Positions 26,203 through 34,587 of a DNA stretch of 64,000 nucleotides are shown one piece after another. Numbering within the stretch: the first letter of the stretch is position 1; each line of letters begins with the position of its first letter. This DNA comes from GH45 sp046704385 (GTDB lineage Bacteria > Bacteroidota > Bacteroidia > Bacteroidales > SZUA-534). The DNA lies in the NCBI GenBank assembly GCA_046704385.1, contig JBJKSB010000041.1, positions 124,001 to 188,000 on the forward strand, written 5' to 3'. The notes under the pieces were generated by a model that did no database searches, was not told where the DNA came from, and saw nothing but the letters and a program-made list of their open reading frames with translations. A program made the position numbers and the translations under genes.

Positions 26203-27477
26203 ATGTTATACTATCAAACAGGATCAGAAACAACCAACCTTACTGCCGCCGATTTACAAAAAGGGCTTACCATTGCCCTCGATAAAATTGGCAAACGAAA
26301 TAAAGTATTGGCAATTCCCCCTGATTTTACCCGGTTTCATTCCAGGGCTGGCGAATTAACTTCATACGCCTATCAGTATTATGGAGATAAGCTTAGCGAT
26401 ATTTTACCGGCACTGGGCACACACGTGGGAATGACCGATCAGGAAATTGATACCATGTTTAAAGGGGTACCCAAAAATATTTTCCGGGTTCACGATTGGA
26501 GGAATGATGTGGTGACTGTCGGAACAGTTCCTGGCAAAGTAGTTTCAGAACTAACCAACGGAAAGTTGGATTATGAATGGCCGGCCCAGGTAAATAAACT
26601 GATTTGGGAAGGCGGCCACGATTTAATTCTTTCACTGGGGCAGGTGGTTCCTCACGAGGTAATAGGTATGGCCAATTACAACAAAAATATTTTTGTAGGA
26701 ACCGGTGGTTCTGAAGGTATCAATAAAAGCCATTTTGTTGGGGCCGTTTATGGAATGGAGAATGTGATGGGTCGCGCGATTAATCCGGTTCGTAGCCTGT
26801 TAAATTATGCTTCGGATAATTTTACCAATAAGTTGCCCATTGTATATGTGCACACCGTGGTTGGACGCGATGCTGAGACAGGTAAGCTGGCTACCCGAGG
26901 ACTTTTTATTGGTGATGATATTGAGGTTTTTACCAAAGCGGCTGAATTATCGCTAAAGGTAAACTTCACCATGATGGACAAACCTATCAAAAAAGCAGTG
27001 GTTTATCTTGATCCCTCGGAATTCAGAAGTACCTGGCTGGGAAACAAGAGTATATACAGGACACGAATGGCAATGGCTGATGAAGGCGAACTTATTGTAT
27101 TAGCCCCTGCGTTAAAAGAATTTGGCGAAGACAAAGAAATTGACCGATTAATTCGCAAGTACGGATATTGCGGAACTCCTAAAACGCTGGAAAGTTTAAA
27201 GTCGGATCCTGATCTGGCCAACAATTTAAGTGCAGCAGCGCATTTAATTCACGGTAGTTCCGAAGGGCGTTTTTCAATTACATATTGCCCGGGACATCTG
27301 ACAAAGGAGGAAATTGAATCTGTTAATTTCAAGTATGCCGATTTAAGCGAGATGATGAAAAAATACAATCCGGAAACACTAACAGATGGATACAATACAT
27401 TACCAGATGGAGAAGAGATTTTCTTTATCTCAAATCCTGCTATCGGTTTATGGGCATACAAAGAAAGATTCAAATAA
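26203..27477 (+). CDS. LarA-family 2-hydroxyacid epimerase (candidate D-mannonate/D-gluconate 2-epimerase)
   Basis: The 424-residue protein has the lactate racemase (LarA, DUF2088) fold. Probable equivalents of the LarA active site are seen: Arg44 (PPDFTRFHSRAG), His74 (LGTHVGMTDQE), His151 (QVVPHEVIG) and Lys175 in GSEGINKSHFVGA, where LarA attaches the nickel-pincer nucleotide. LarA relatives invert C2 of various 2-hydroxyacids, including D-gluconate/D-mannonate. Its place after a mannonate-forming SDR and before 6-phosphogluconate dehydrogenase points to that reaction (inference). The cofactor genes larB, larC and larE are not in the window. Confidence 0.78.
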   Translation: MLYYQTGSETTNLTAADLQKGLTIALDKIGKRNKVLAIPPDFTRFHSRAGELTSYAYQYYGDKLSDILPALGTHVGMTDQEIDTMFKGVPKNIFRVHDWRNDVVTVGTVPGKVVSELTNGKLDYEWPAQVNKLIWEGGHDLILSLGQVVPHEVIGMANYNKNIFVGTGGSEGINKSHFVGAVYGMENVMGRAINPVRSLLNYASDNFTNKLPIVYVHTVVGRDAETGKLATRGLFIGDDIEVFTKAAELSLKVNFTMMDKPIKKAVVYLDPSEFRSTWLGNKSIYRTRMAMADEGELIVLAPALKEFGEDKEIDRLIRKYGYCGTPKTLESLKSDPDLANNLSAAAHLIHGSSEGRFSITYCPGHLTKEEIESVNFKYADLSEMMKKYNPETLTDGYNTLPDGEEIFFISNPAIGLWAYKERFK

Positions 27478-27562
27478 AATTATGGATATTTTTCTGGGAC
27501 ACGAGGGTCAAAATAAGTGAAAATAAACGCATAAAATGTCAGCACTAACTTTAAAACAAAGG

Positions 27563-27606
27563 TTTTTTCCCTCTCTGAGGGAAAATCCCGATAGGGAAAA
27601 GGGTGA
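27563..27606 (+). repeat. Short palindromic repeat, family 3 copy
   Basis: The small hairpin TTCCCTC-TCTG-AGGGAA is followed by ATCCCGATAGGGAAAAGGGT and GATAAAA. The end (AGGGAAAAGGGTGA) recurs at 30504 and 34466. It abuts the next gene and supplies a false in-frame GTG start at 27603. Confidence 0.55.
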
Positions 27607-27617
27607 TAAAAAAAGAC

Positions 27618-28631
27618 ATGTTTAAAACTAAATGGGGCATATTAGGTTGTGGCGATGTCACTGAAGTTAAAAGCGGACCCGCTTTTAACCTGGTTCCCGG
27701 TTCGGAACTGGTGGCCGTGATGCGTCGCGACGCGGCTAAGGCCGAAGATTATGCCGGGCGTCACCACGTACCGAAATGGTATAGTGAGGCCGATCATTTA
27801 ATTAATGATCCTGAGGTAAATGCCATTTATGTCGCAACTCCTCCATACGCACACGCCGAATTAACTATAAAGGCGCTCAAGGCCGGGAAACCGGTTTATG
27901 TGGAAAAGCCTATGGCCCGGAATTATCCGGAGTGTCAGCAAATGATAGATGCTTCCGAGAAATATAAAACTCCGTTGTTTACAGCGTATTATCGCAGGGC
28001 TTTACCAGGCTTTTTAAAAGTTAAGGAACTGGTTGATTCAGGAGCCATTGGAGAGGTGAGGATGGTGAATATGCAGCTCTATAAATCATTATCGAATTAT
28101 GATGACAAAGATTTACCCTGGCGGGTTGATCCGGAACAGGCCGGCGGTGGTCATTTTTTCGATCTGGCATCGCATCAGCTTGATTATATTGATTTTGTAT
28201 TTGGTGCAATAACCCAAGTTGAAGCAGTGGCATTGAACCAGGCCGGGAAATATAAAGCGGAAGATGTGGTTTCTGCATCCTTCATTACAGAGAAGAATAT
28301 TGTGGTAAATGGTTCTTGGTGTTTTACCATCCCGGAATTTCTGGAAAAGGATACCATTGAAATTATCGGTGAAAAAGGGCAAATCAATTATTCCAGCTTT
28401 GGTTTTGTACCTGTGGAATTAGTCACCGAAAAAGGCGTGGAAAAATTTGAATTTCTCAAACCCAAACATGTCCAACAATCGATGATTCAATTGGTGGTTG
28501 ACGAGTTGTTAGGAAAAGGGAAATCTCCATCAACAGGAGTTTCCGGCGCACGCACCAATTGGGTAATGGACGAAGTAGTTAAAGAATATTATAGAGCTCT
28601 GAAAGAGCGAAACTCTGATAACACAGGGTAA
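27618..28631 (+). CDS. Gfo/Idh/MocA-family NAD(P)-dependent oxidoreductase
   Basis: The ~337-residue protein starts at the ATG 27618 (MFKTKWGILGCGDVTEVKSG). It has the Rossmann GxGxxx motif, YVATPPYAHAELTIKALKAG, then the catalytic-lysine motif VEKPMA, and the C-terminal HFFDLASHQLDYIDFVFG. Members oxidise or reduce sugars and sugar acids; the substrate is not readable. Its place in the mannonate/gluconate block suggests a hexonate or inositol-like substrate. The last ~11 residues (ALKERNSDNTG) are encoded by a family-1 repeat copy, so the natural C-terminus has been extended or replaced. Confidence 0.82.
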   Translation: MFKTKWGILGCGDVTEVKSGPAFNLVPGSELVAVMRRDAAKAEDYAGRHHVPKWYSEADHLINDPEVNAIYVATPPYAHAELTIKALKAGKPVYVEKPMARNYPECQQMIDASEKYKTPLFTAYYRRALPGFLKVKELVDSGAIGEVRMVNMQLYKSLSNYDDKDLPWRVDPEQAGGGHFFDLASHQLDYIDFVFGAITQVEAVALNQAGKYKAEDVVSASFITEKNIVVNGSWCFTIPEFLEKDTIEIIGEKGQINYSSFGFVPVELVTEKGVEKFEFLKPKHVQQSMIQLVVDELLGKGKSPSTGVSGARTNWVMDEVVKEYYRALKERNSDNTG

Positions 28632-28664
28632 GTGCCCGGCGCAGCAAGGCACGCAACCCTGTGA
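28594..28664 (+). repeat. Palindromic intergenic repeat, family 1 copy C (overlaps gene end)
   Basis: Hairpin 1 is GCTCT-GAA-AGAGC (28596-28608), a compensatory variant of copy B. Hairpin 2 pairs CACAGGGT (28622-28629) with ACCCTGTG (28656-28663). The first 38 bases are translated as the tail of the Gfo/Idh gene. Confidence 0.7.
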
Positions 28665-28780
28665 TAAAAATAAAATTTAAAATCGATGCAAGCAGAGGTT
28701 TTGAGAAAAGAAATGCAGAAACGTGCATCGAAATATTGAGCAGACAAATTGAAAAAACGATAAAAAAAATAAACAACAAA

Positions 28781-30235
28781 ATGAAAGAAAAATCAGATAT
28801 AGCAGTGGTAGGTTTGGCCGTGATGGGCGAAAACCTGATTTTGAATATGGAAAGCAAAGGCTTTACAGTTACCGCTTACAACCGGTCGACAGAAAAGGTT
28901 GAGAAGTTTGTAAACGGAAGAGCCAAAGGGAAAAACATTCGGGGAGCCTACTCTGTGGAGGAAATGGTGTCGCAATTATCAGCTCCCCGTAAAGTAATGT
29001 TGATGGTAAAAGCCGGTCAGGCTGTTGATGCCATGATTGACTCCCTGATCCCTCATCTTGAAAAAGGAGATATTATTATTGACGGAGGAAACACGCATTA
29101 TCCTGATACGAACCGACGGGTAGAATATGTGGAGAGCAAGGGCCTGCGTTATATCGGAACCGGAGTTTCCGGTGGTGAGGAAGGAGCCTTATTGGGACCA
29201 TCGATCATGCCGGGAGGATCACCCAGTGCATGGCCTGAGGTTAAACCGATTTTCCAAACCATCTCAGCCAAAGTTGAGGGAAATGTTCCCTGTTGCGACT
29301 GGGTGGGCGAAAATGGTGCCGGACACTTTGTAAAGATGGTTCATAATGGCATTGAGTACGGCGACATGCAGTTAATTACGGAAGCCTATCAGTTAATGAA
29401 AGTGCTGCTGGGAATGAGCACCGATGAAATGCACGAGGTGTTAAAAGAATGGAACGAAGGTGAACTGAGCAGCTACTTAATTGAAATTACCCGCGACATT
29501 TTGGCTTTTAAAGATGAAGATGGCGAACCGCTGGTTGAAAAAATTCTGGATAATGCCGGACAAAAGGGAACAGGCAAATGGACTGCCGTTAGCGCCCTTG
29601 ATCAGGGAATTCCGTTGACTTTAATTGGCGAGGCAGTATTTGCACGTTGTTTATCAGCGTTGAAAGATGAAAGAGTTGAGGCGTCAAAAGCAATTAAAGC
29701 AACACAGCCAGCCTTTACCGGCGACAAAAAGCAATTTATTGATGATTTAAAAGAAGCGCTGTATGCTTCAAAACTGGTTTCGTATGCTCAGGGTTATACC
29801 CTAATGAGATCGGCTGCCGAAGAGTATGGCTGGAATCTTAATTATGGCGGCATTGCTTTAATGTGGCGTGGTGGTTGTATTATTCGTTCATCTTTCCTCG
29901 GTAAGATTAAAGAAGCCTATGATAAAAATCCTAAGTTATCGAACTTGCTGCTCGATCCTTTCTTTAAAGAAAAAGTGGAAAAAGCAGATAAAGCATGGCG
30001 CAGAGTGGTGGCAACAGCAGTAAGCAATGGCGTGTCTGTTCCAACATTGGCAAGTGCACTAACATATTTTGACGGATTCCGCAGCGATCGCTTACCGGCA
30101 AACTTATTACAGGCGCAGCGCGACTATTTTGGAGCTCATACTTATGAGCGCGTTGACAAACCCAGAGGTGAGTTTTTCCACACCAACTGGACCGGTCGGG
30201 GCGGAGATACTGCTTCGTCAACTTATAATGTGTAG
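28781..30235 (+). CDS. gnd: 6-phosphogluconate dehydrogenase, decarboxylating
   Basis: The 484-residue enzyme oxidises 6-phosphogluconate to ribulose-5-phosphate, CO2 and NADPH. It has the cofactor motif GLAVMGENL, then NRST (NADP preference), IIDGGNTHYPDT, the substrate motif GVSGGEEGALLGPSIMPGG, and catalytic Lys185 and Glu192 (HFVKMVHNGIEYGD). I chose the ATG at 28781, because an upstream frame from 28661 adds 40 non-family residues overlapping repeat copy C. No zwf is nearby. Its position in a hexuronate operon, rather than beside zwf, suggests it serves gluconate entry. Confidence 0.93.
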   Translation: MKEKSDIAVVGLAVMGENLILNMESKGFTVTAYNRSTEKVEKFVNGRAKGKNIRGAYSVEEMVSQLSAPRKVMLMVKAGQAVDAMIDSLIPHLEKGDIIIDGGNTHYPDTNRRVEYVESKGLRYIGTGVSGGEEGALLGPSIMPGGSPSAWPEVKPIFQTISAKVEGNVPCCDWVGENGAGHFVKMVHNGIEYGDMQLITEAYQLMKVLLGMSTDEMHEVLKEWNEGELSSYLIEITRDILAFKDEDGEPLVEKILDNAGQKGTGKWTAVSALDQGIPLTLIGEAVFARCLSALKDERVEASKAIKATQPAFTGDKKQFIDDLKEALYASKLVSYAQGYTLMRSAAEEYGWNLNYGGIALMWRGGCIIRSSFLGKIKEAYDKNPKLSNLLLDPFFKEKVEKADKAWRRVVATAVSNGVSVPTLASALTYFDGFRSDRLPANLLQAQRDYFGAHTYERVDKPRGEFFHTNWTGRGGDTASSTYNV

Positions 30236-30749
30236 TGTTTGGGGGAGCCTTTATTTGCTAATTTCTGAATACTCCAAATAAAGAATTAATATAAATTAAA
30301 ATGAATAGTCAAAAATTGAAAAAGGCCTTGTTATTAAGCTTTGGGGCTGTCTCAAAAGTATTAAAATGAATATAAAGCCATAAAACCACAAAGACACCAA
30401 GAAACACAAGGCGTTAAAAATTAATACCTTACAAATTCGTGAATTTTGGTGCCTTTGTGTCTTGGTGGTAAAAAAATTACTTTTGAGACAGCCCCATCCC
30501 GACAGGGAAAAGGGTGAAAAAAGTTAAAAGTAATATATAAATGTACCCTTCTCTAGCCTAAGGCTAGATCTCCCCTAATCAGGGGAGAACGAAGAAACTT
30601 AAGTCGGTACTTTATAAACCAAAATTACTTTAATATTTTGTTGACTTGACAGCCTGCCTCAAAATTGATTTTCGGGGGCTATGCATTGGATGAGATGTGA
30701 ATTAAACAGAAAATAATCACAGAATTAGAAACCATATAAAACAAGTACT
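30236..30749. other. 514-base intergenic gap dominated by palindromic elements
   Basis: The gap holds a MITE-like element (30343-30495), a family-3 repeat end (30504-30517) and two short palindromes, CTAGCCTAAGGCTAG (30554-30568) and TCTCCCCTAATCAGGGGAGA (30570-30589). No ORF of note and no clear promoter box were found. Confidence 0.6.
30343..30495. mobile_element. MITE-like element with 18-base terminal inverted repeats
   Basis: The perfect inverted termini are GGGGCTGTCTCAAAAGTA (30343-30360) and its complement TACTTTTGAGACAGCCCC (30478-30495), enclosing 117 bases with no ORF. The interior carries a second, imperfect inverted pair (ACCACAAAGACACC ... GTGTCTTGGTGGT). The termini resemble IS ends common in Bacteroidota (recall). 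No target duplication is evident. Confidence 0.75.
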
Positions 30750-32075
30750 ATGAACAAAACGACAACAGGTGTAGGGAACTACAGGTACAGAATTCTGGCC
30801 ATGTTGATTTACGCTACAACAGTAAACTACTTCGACCGAAGTATTATTGGTGTACTGTCACCCGATTTAATAGAGTGGTTTAAATGGACCAATAATGATT
30901 ATGCCAACATTATGATTGCCTTTAAAGCAGCCTATGCCATTGGTATGCTTACTATGGGCGGAATTATTGACAGGTTGGGTACCAAAAAAGGATACACCAT
31001 GGCAATTGGAATCTGGAGTATATTTGGAATGTTACATGCTACCGTTGGGGCAGCATTCAGCCGAATAGGATTTGCACTTGCCCGTTTTGGTTTAGGTTTT
31101 GGTGAATCTGGTCACTTTCCTGCAGCTCAAAAAACAGTGGCGGAATGGTTTCCTAAAAAAGACCGAGCATTTGCTACGGGTTTATATAATGCTGCAACCA
31201 GTATTGGAGCCATTGCTGCCCCGTTTGTAATTGGAGGGATTGTTTTTTGGACCGGTGGAGAAAGAGGTGCCGGTGTACTTAAACATTGGCAAATTCCGTT
31301 TTTAATCACTGGAGCCCTAAGCTCTATTTGGGTTTTTCTTTGGTTACGCACCTATAAAAAGCCGGGAGAACATCCAAAACTTTCGAAAGAAGAACTTGCT
31401 TATATCGAAAGCGATTCAACGGTTGAAAGCAAAGAAAAACTTCCATGGAAAGCAGTATTACCCAAAAGACAGACCTGGGCCTTTGGAGTGGCTAAAATTA
31501 CCGATGCCGTATGGTGGTTTTATCTTTTCTGGGGGGCTAAATTTCTGGCAGATGAATTTGGTGTAGATATCCATCATATTGGTATTCCATTTTTAATTAT
31601 GTATTTATTGGCGGATGGCGGAAGTATTGCCGGAGGTTGGATTTCTGGTGCATTCTTGCGAAAAGGATGGCATTTAAATAAAGCCCGCAAAATGACATTA
31701 CTTATGTGTGCGTTAATAATTCTACCGGTCGCATTCGTGGCTATTACTAAAAACCAATGGGTTGCTGTATTATTAATTGGTGTTGGCACAGCAGGACATC
31801 AGGCCTGGTCGGCTAATATTTTCACGCTGGTAAGTGATGTATTCCCGAAAAAAGCAGTGGCTTCGGTTACGGGTATTGGTGGAATGATTGGTGCTGTTGC
31901 CGGTATTGTTGGCGACAAATTGCTTGGTAAGGTTCTTGATGCTGCCGGTAATACAGGATATTTTTATGCATTTTTGATTGCCGGCTCTATGTACTTGATT
32001 ATACTGGGATTCGTGCATTTGATTATGCCAAAAATGACACCATTAAATGATAATTTAGAATTAGTAAAAGAATAA
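30750..32075 (+). CDS. ExuT-type MFS hexuronate transporter
   Basis: The 441-residue, 12-helix major facilitator belongs to the anion:cation symporter family. It has the early VNYFDRSIIGVLSPDL typical of ExuT/GudP relatives, the loop GGIIDRLGTKKG, and FGLGFGESGHFPAAQKTVAE with AEWFPKKDRAFATGLYNAA, both diagnostic. These carriers take up galacturonate and glucuronate by proton symport across the inner membrane. It lies between gnd and kduI, at the junction of the two catabolic branches. Confidence 0.88.
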   Translation: MNKTTTGVGNYRYRILAMLIYATTVNYFDRSIIGVLSPDLIEWFKWTNNDYANIMIAFKAAYAIGMLTMGGIIDRLGTKKGYTMAIGIWSIFGMLHATVGAAFSRIGFALARFGLGFGESGHFPAAQKTVAEWFPKKDRAFATGLYNAATSIGAIAAPFVIGGIVFWTGGERGAGVLKHWQIPFLITGALSSIWVFLWLRTYKKPGEHPKLSKEELAYIESDSTVESKEKLPWKAVLPKRQTWAFGVAKITDAVWWFYLFWGAKFLADEFGVDIHHIGIPFLIMYLLADGGSIAGGWISGAFLRKGWHLNKARKMTLLMCALIILPVAFVAITKNQWVAVLLIGVGTAGHQAWSANIFTLVSDVFPKKAVASVTGIGGMIGAVAGIVGDKLLGKVLDAAGNTGYFYAFLIAGSMYLIILGFVHLIMPKMTPLNDNLELVKE

Positions 32076-32193
32076 GTTGTTGAGAATACCGCCAGGCCCC
32101 AAAAAGTGAAAATTGAGTAATGAGTTTTTAAGAATTTCACGGGGCCAAAGCGGTTTTATAACGTTTTTCAGCTTATATAATAAAAACAAAACT

Positions 32194-33039
32194 ATGGCAA
32201 AAATAAATTACGATCGTCGGCGGGCCTGTCATCCCGAAGACGTAAAAAAATATGATACAGAAAGGTTGCGAAAAGAATTTTTGGTTCAAAACCTTTTTGT
32301 AAAAGATGAAATAAATCTGAGTTACTCGCAATATGAGCGTTATATTTTGGGAGGTGTTTTCCCGGTGAATGAAACCCTTACGCTTGAACCGATTGATGCT
32401 ATTAAATCGGAATATTTTTGCGAACGTCGTGAGGTGGGAGTTATTAATATTGCGGGCGAAGGTCTTGTAAAAGTTGATGGAAGGGAATACCGCCTTCAAA
32501 ATAAAGAAGCCCTTTACATTGGTAGAGGATCAGTGAAGGTAAGTTTTGAAAGTGTTGATAAAGCAAATCCTGCAAAATTTTATTTCAGTTCAACACCGGC
32601 ACACAAAGAATATCCTACCGCTTTGGTGAATAAAGAAAAAGCAAACATATTGAATTTAGGTAGTCTTGAAACCAGCAATGAACGTACCATTTACCAACTA
32701 ATAGTTCCGGGTATTGTTGATAGCTGTCAGTTGGTAATGGGACTTACTGAATTAAAACCCGGCAGTGTTTGGAATACCATGCCGGCACATACTCACGAAC
32801 GCCGGATGGAAGCCTACTTTTATTTTGAAGTTCCCGAAGGACAAACCATTTTACATTTAATGGGCGAACCCCAGGAAACACGGCATCTGTTTATGCATAA
32901 CGAGGAAGCAGTATTTTCACCGGAATGGGGAATTCACTCGGCAGCCGGAACATCCAATTACTCATTCATCTGGGGGATGGGAGGTGAAAACCTTGATTAT
33001 ACCGATATGGATCACATTCAGCCTCACGAACTTCGATAG
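32194..33039 (+). CDS. kduI: 4-deoxy-L-threo-5-hexosulose-uronate ketol-isomerase KduI
   Basis: The 281-residue cupin isomerises 5-keto-4-deoxyuronate to 3-deoxy-D-glycero-2,5-hexodiulosonate in the unsaturated-uronate route from pectin. The zinc ligands are His199, His201, Glu206 ([12 protein letters not shown]) and His248 (WGIHSAAG), each shifted by 3 from the E. coli enzyme. The start at 32194 ([20 protein letters not shown]) is the family start; a TTG at 32113 would add 27 unrelated residues. The GH105 gene follows after 9 bases. Confidence 0.94.
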   Translation: MAKINYDRRRACHPEDVKKYDTERLRKEFLVQNLFVKDEINLSYSQYERYILGGVFPVNETLTLEPIDAIKSEYFCERREVGVINIAGEGLVKVDGREYRLQNKEALYIGRGSVKVSFESVDKANPAKFYFSSTPAHKEYPTALVNKEKANILNLGSLETSNERTIYQLIVPGIVDSCQLVMGLTELKPGSVWNTMPAHTHERRMEAYFYFEVPEGQTILHLMGEPQETRHLFMHNEEAVFSPEWGIHSAAGTSNYSFIWGMGGENLDYTDMDHIQPHELR

Positions 33040-33048
33040 TACTAAATC

Positions 33049-34317
33049 ATGCATAGTAAGATTATTTATTTATTAATTGGTTTTATAACACTCCTTTCCG
33101 GGACGGCAAAGTCGCAGGACAGGCAAAAAATGATTGCTGACGAGATGGAGGTAGTTAAAAAAGTGGCAGACAATATTGTAAACCATACCAGCTATGCATT
33201 TATTGACAAGTCAAATAATCAAAGGTACGCCTCGGTAAAGGGACTGGCTCCGGGATTGAATCTTGAGATCGAAAGTCCTTATACTACCTGGCATTACTGG
33301 AACGGATTGCTGAATTTATCGTTTTTAAGTTTGTCGGAATTTACCGGTGATAAAAAGTATGCCTCGCAGGTTGAAAAATTCTTTGAATTTGCTTTTACTA
33401 ACCGCGATTATTTCAGTGATCGCATTGGCAAAGTCGACAAATGGTCGTCTCCTTTTGCACAAAGCCTTGTTTTTGAAGAGCTTGATGATTGCGGAGCTTT
33501 GGGTGCCAGCCTGGTTCAGTTTAATGAAACGCATCCTCAAAAAAATTATCAGCAATATATTGATAGTGCAGCAAACCACATAATGAAAGACCAACAACGC
33601 CTGGTAGACGGAACATTGGTAAGAGGGGGGCCGCACAAATATACTCTTTGGGGCGATGATTTATTTATGAGTGTGCCATTTATGGCTCGAATGGGAGCTG
33701 TAACAGGTGACCAACAATATTTTAACGATGCCGCACACCAGGTGATTCAGTTTAAAAAATATTTATTCAACGATAATAAGGGTCTTTATTATCATTGTTA
33801 CTATTCTGATAATCACCAGAACGGGGTTGCCTTGTGGGGACGATGTAATGGCTGGATCATTATGGCTCAGGTGGAATTATTAAAGTACTTACCGGTTGAT
33901 CATCCTGATAGGAATACTCTATTATCTATTTTACAAAACCAGGTAATAAATCTATCGCGCTACCAGGACAAATCAGGATTGTGGCATCAGCTACTGGATA
34001 AAAACGACTCTTATCTGGAAACATCAGCCTCTGCCATGTTTGTTTACGGGATAGCTAAAGCTATAAACAATGGCTGGCTCGATAAACGCTATGCGTCCAT
34101 TGCTTTGCAGGGTTGGAAAGGACTTAAGACCAAAATTCGCGACGACGGTCAGGTTGAAGGTATCTGTGCCGGCACCTGGATACAGGATGACTTGCTGTTT
34201 TACTACAACCGGCCAACTCCTTTACAGGATATTCATGGTCTTGGTGCTATAATTATGGCAGGAGTTGAGGTAATGAAAATGCTTAAGGATGAGGAAATAC
34301 AAGTGCCGAATTATTGA
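33049..34317 (+). CDS. GH105 unsaturated rhamnogalacturonyl/galacturonyl hydrolase (operon copy)
   Basis: This 422-residue (alpha/alpha)6-barrel enzyme has a signal peptide (residues 1-22, GTAKSQ). The family motif LWGDDLFMSVPFM carries the general acid Asp203, and GLWHQLLDKNDSYLETSASAMF is the second conserved block. GH105 cleaves the terminal unsaturated uronate from products of pectate or rhamnogalacturonan lyases, giving the substrate for KduI. It is translated just after kduI. It is distinct from the lipoprotein GH105 at 62316, so the two may split substrates or compartments. Confidence 0.88.
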   Translation: MHSKIIYLLIGFITLLSGTAKSQDRQKMIADEMEVVKKVADNIVNHTSYAFIDKSNNQRYASVKGLAPGLNLEIESPYTTWHYWNGLLNLSFLSLSEFTGDKKYASQVEKFFEFAFTNRDYFSDRIGKVDKWSSPFAQSLVFEELDDCGALGASLVQFNETHPQKNYQQYIDSAANHIMKDQQRLVDGTLVRGGPHKYTLWGDDLFMSVPFMARMGAVTGDQQYFNDAAHQVIQFKKYLFNDNKGLYYHCYYSDNHQNGVALWGRCNGWIIMAQVELLKYLPVDHPDRNTLLSILQNQVINLSRYQDKSGLWHQLLDKNDSYLETSASAMFVYGIAKAINNGWLDKRYASIALQGWKGLKTKIRDDGQVEGICAGTWIQDDLLFYYNRPTPLQDIHGLGAIIMAGVEVMKMLKDEEIQVPNY

Positions 34318-34363
34318 AAGGAGAATAATAGACGATATATAAAAGAACGAGACTTTGTTATTA

Positions 34364-34482
34364 AGCTTTTTTCCCTCTTTGAGGGAAACGAAGGTCATGA
34401 ACACATTAAATAATAATTATGAATGTGAATAAAATCCCGACGACCTGTCCCGAACTTGTTTCGGGAGGGAAAAGGGTGATAA
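34364..34482 (+). repeat. Palindromic repeat, family 3 long copy with shared hairpin module
   Basis: The left part TTTTTTCCCTC-TTT-GAGGGAAA mirrors the right end GGGAGGGAAAAGGGTGAT. Inside is GACCTGTCCCGAACTTGTTT plus CGGGA (34442-34466), a module also found in family-2 copy 1 (24800-24832). It fills the gap before kduD. Confidence 0.55.
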
Positions 34483-34587
34483 AAATTTATTCAAAAAACA
34501 CCTCTTTCAAAAACAGGAGGAATTGTGCTAATTAAAGGAGAAAGAAAAAAGGAAGACAGTCATAAAAAACGAATAAAACATAAAATC

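Noticed and set aside
27603..27617. GTG start for the Gfo/Idh gene
   Set aside because: It lies within a repeat end (AAGGGTGATAAAA); the ATG at 27618 fits the family start.
28661..28780. 40-residue N-terminal extension of 6-phosphogluconate dehydrogenase
   Set aside because: It is read from the end of repeat copy C and adjacent AT-rich sequence, and has no counterpart in the family; the ATG at 28781 precedes the Rossmann motif directly.
30343..30495. Target-site duplication flanking the MITE-like element
   Set aside because: Flanking bases (CTT on the left, ATC on the right) do not match, so no duplication is claimed.
32113..32193. 27-residue N-terminal extension of KduI
   Set aside because: It starts at a TTG and is not family-like; metal-site numbering agrees with the ATG at 32194.
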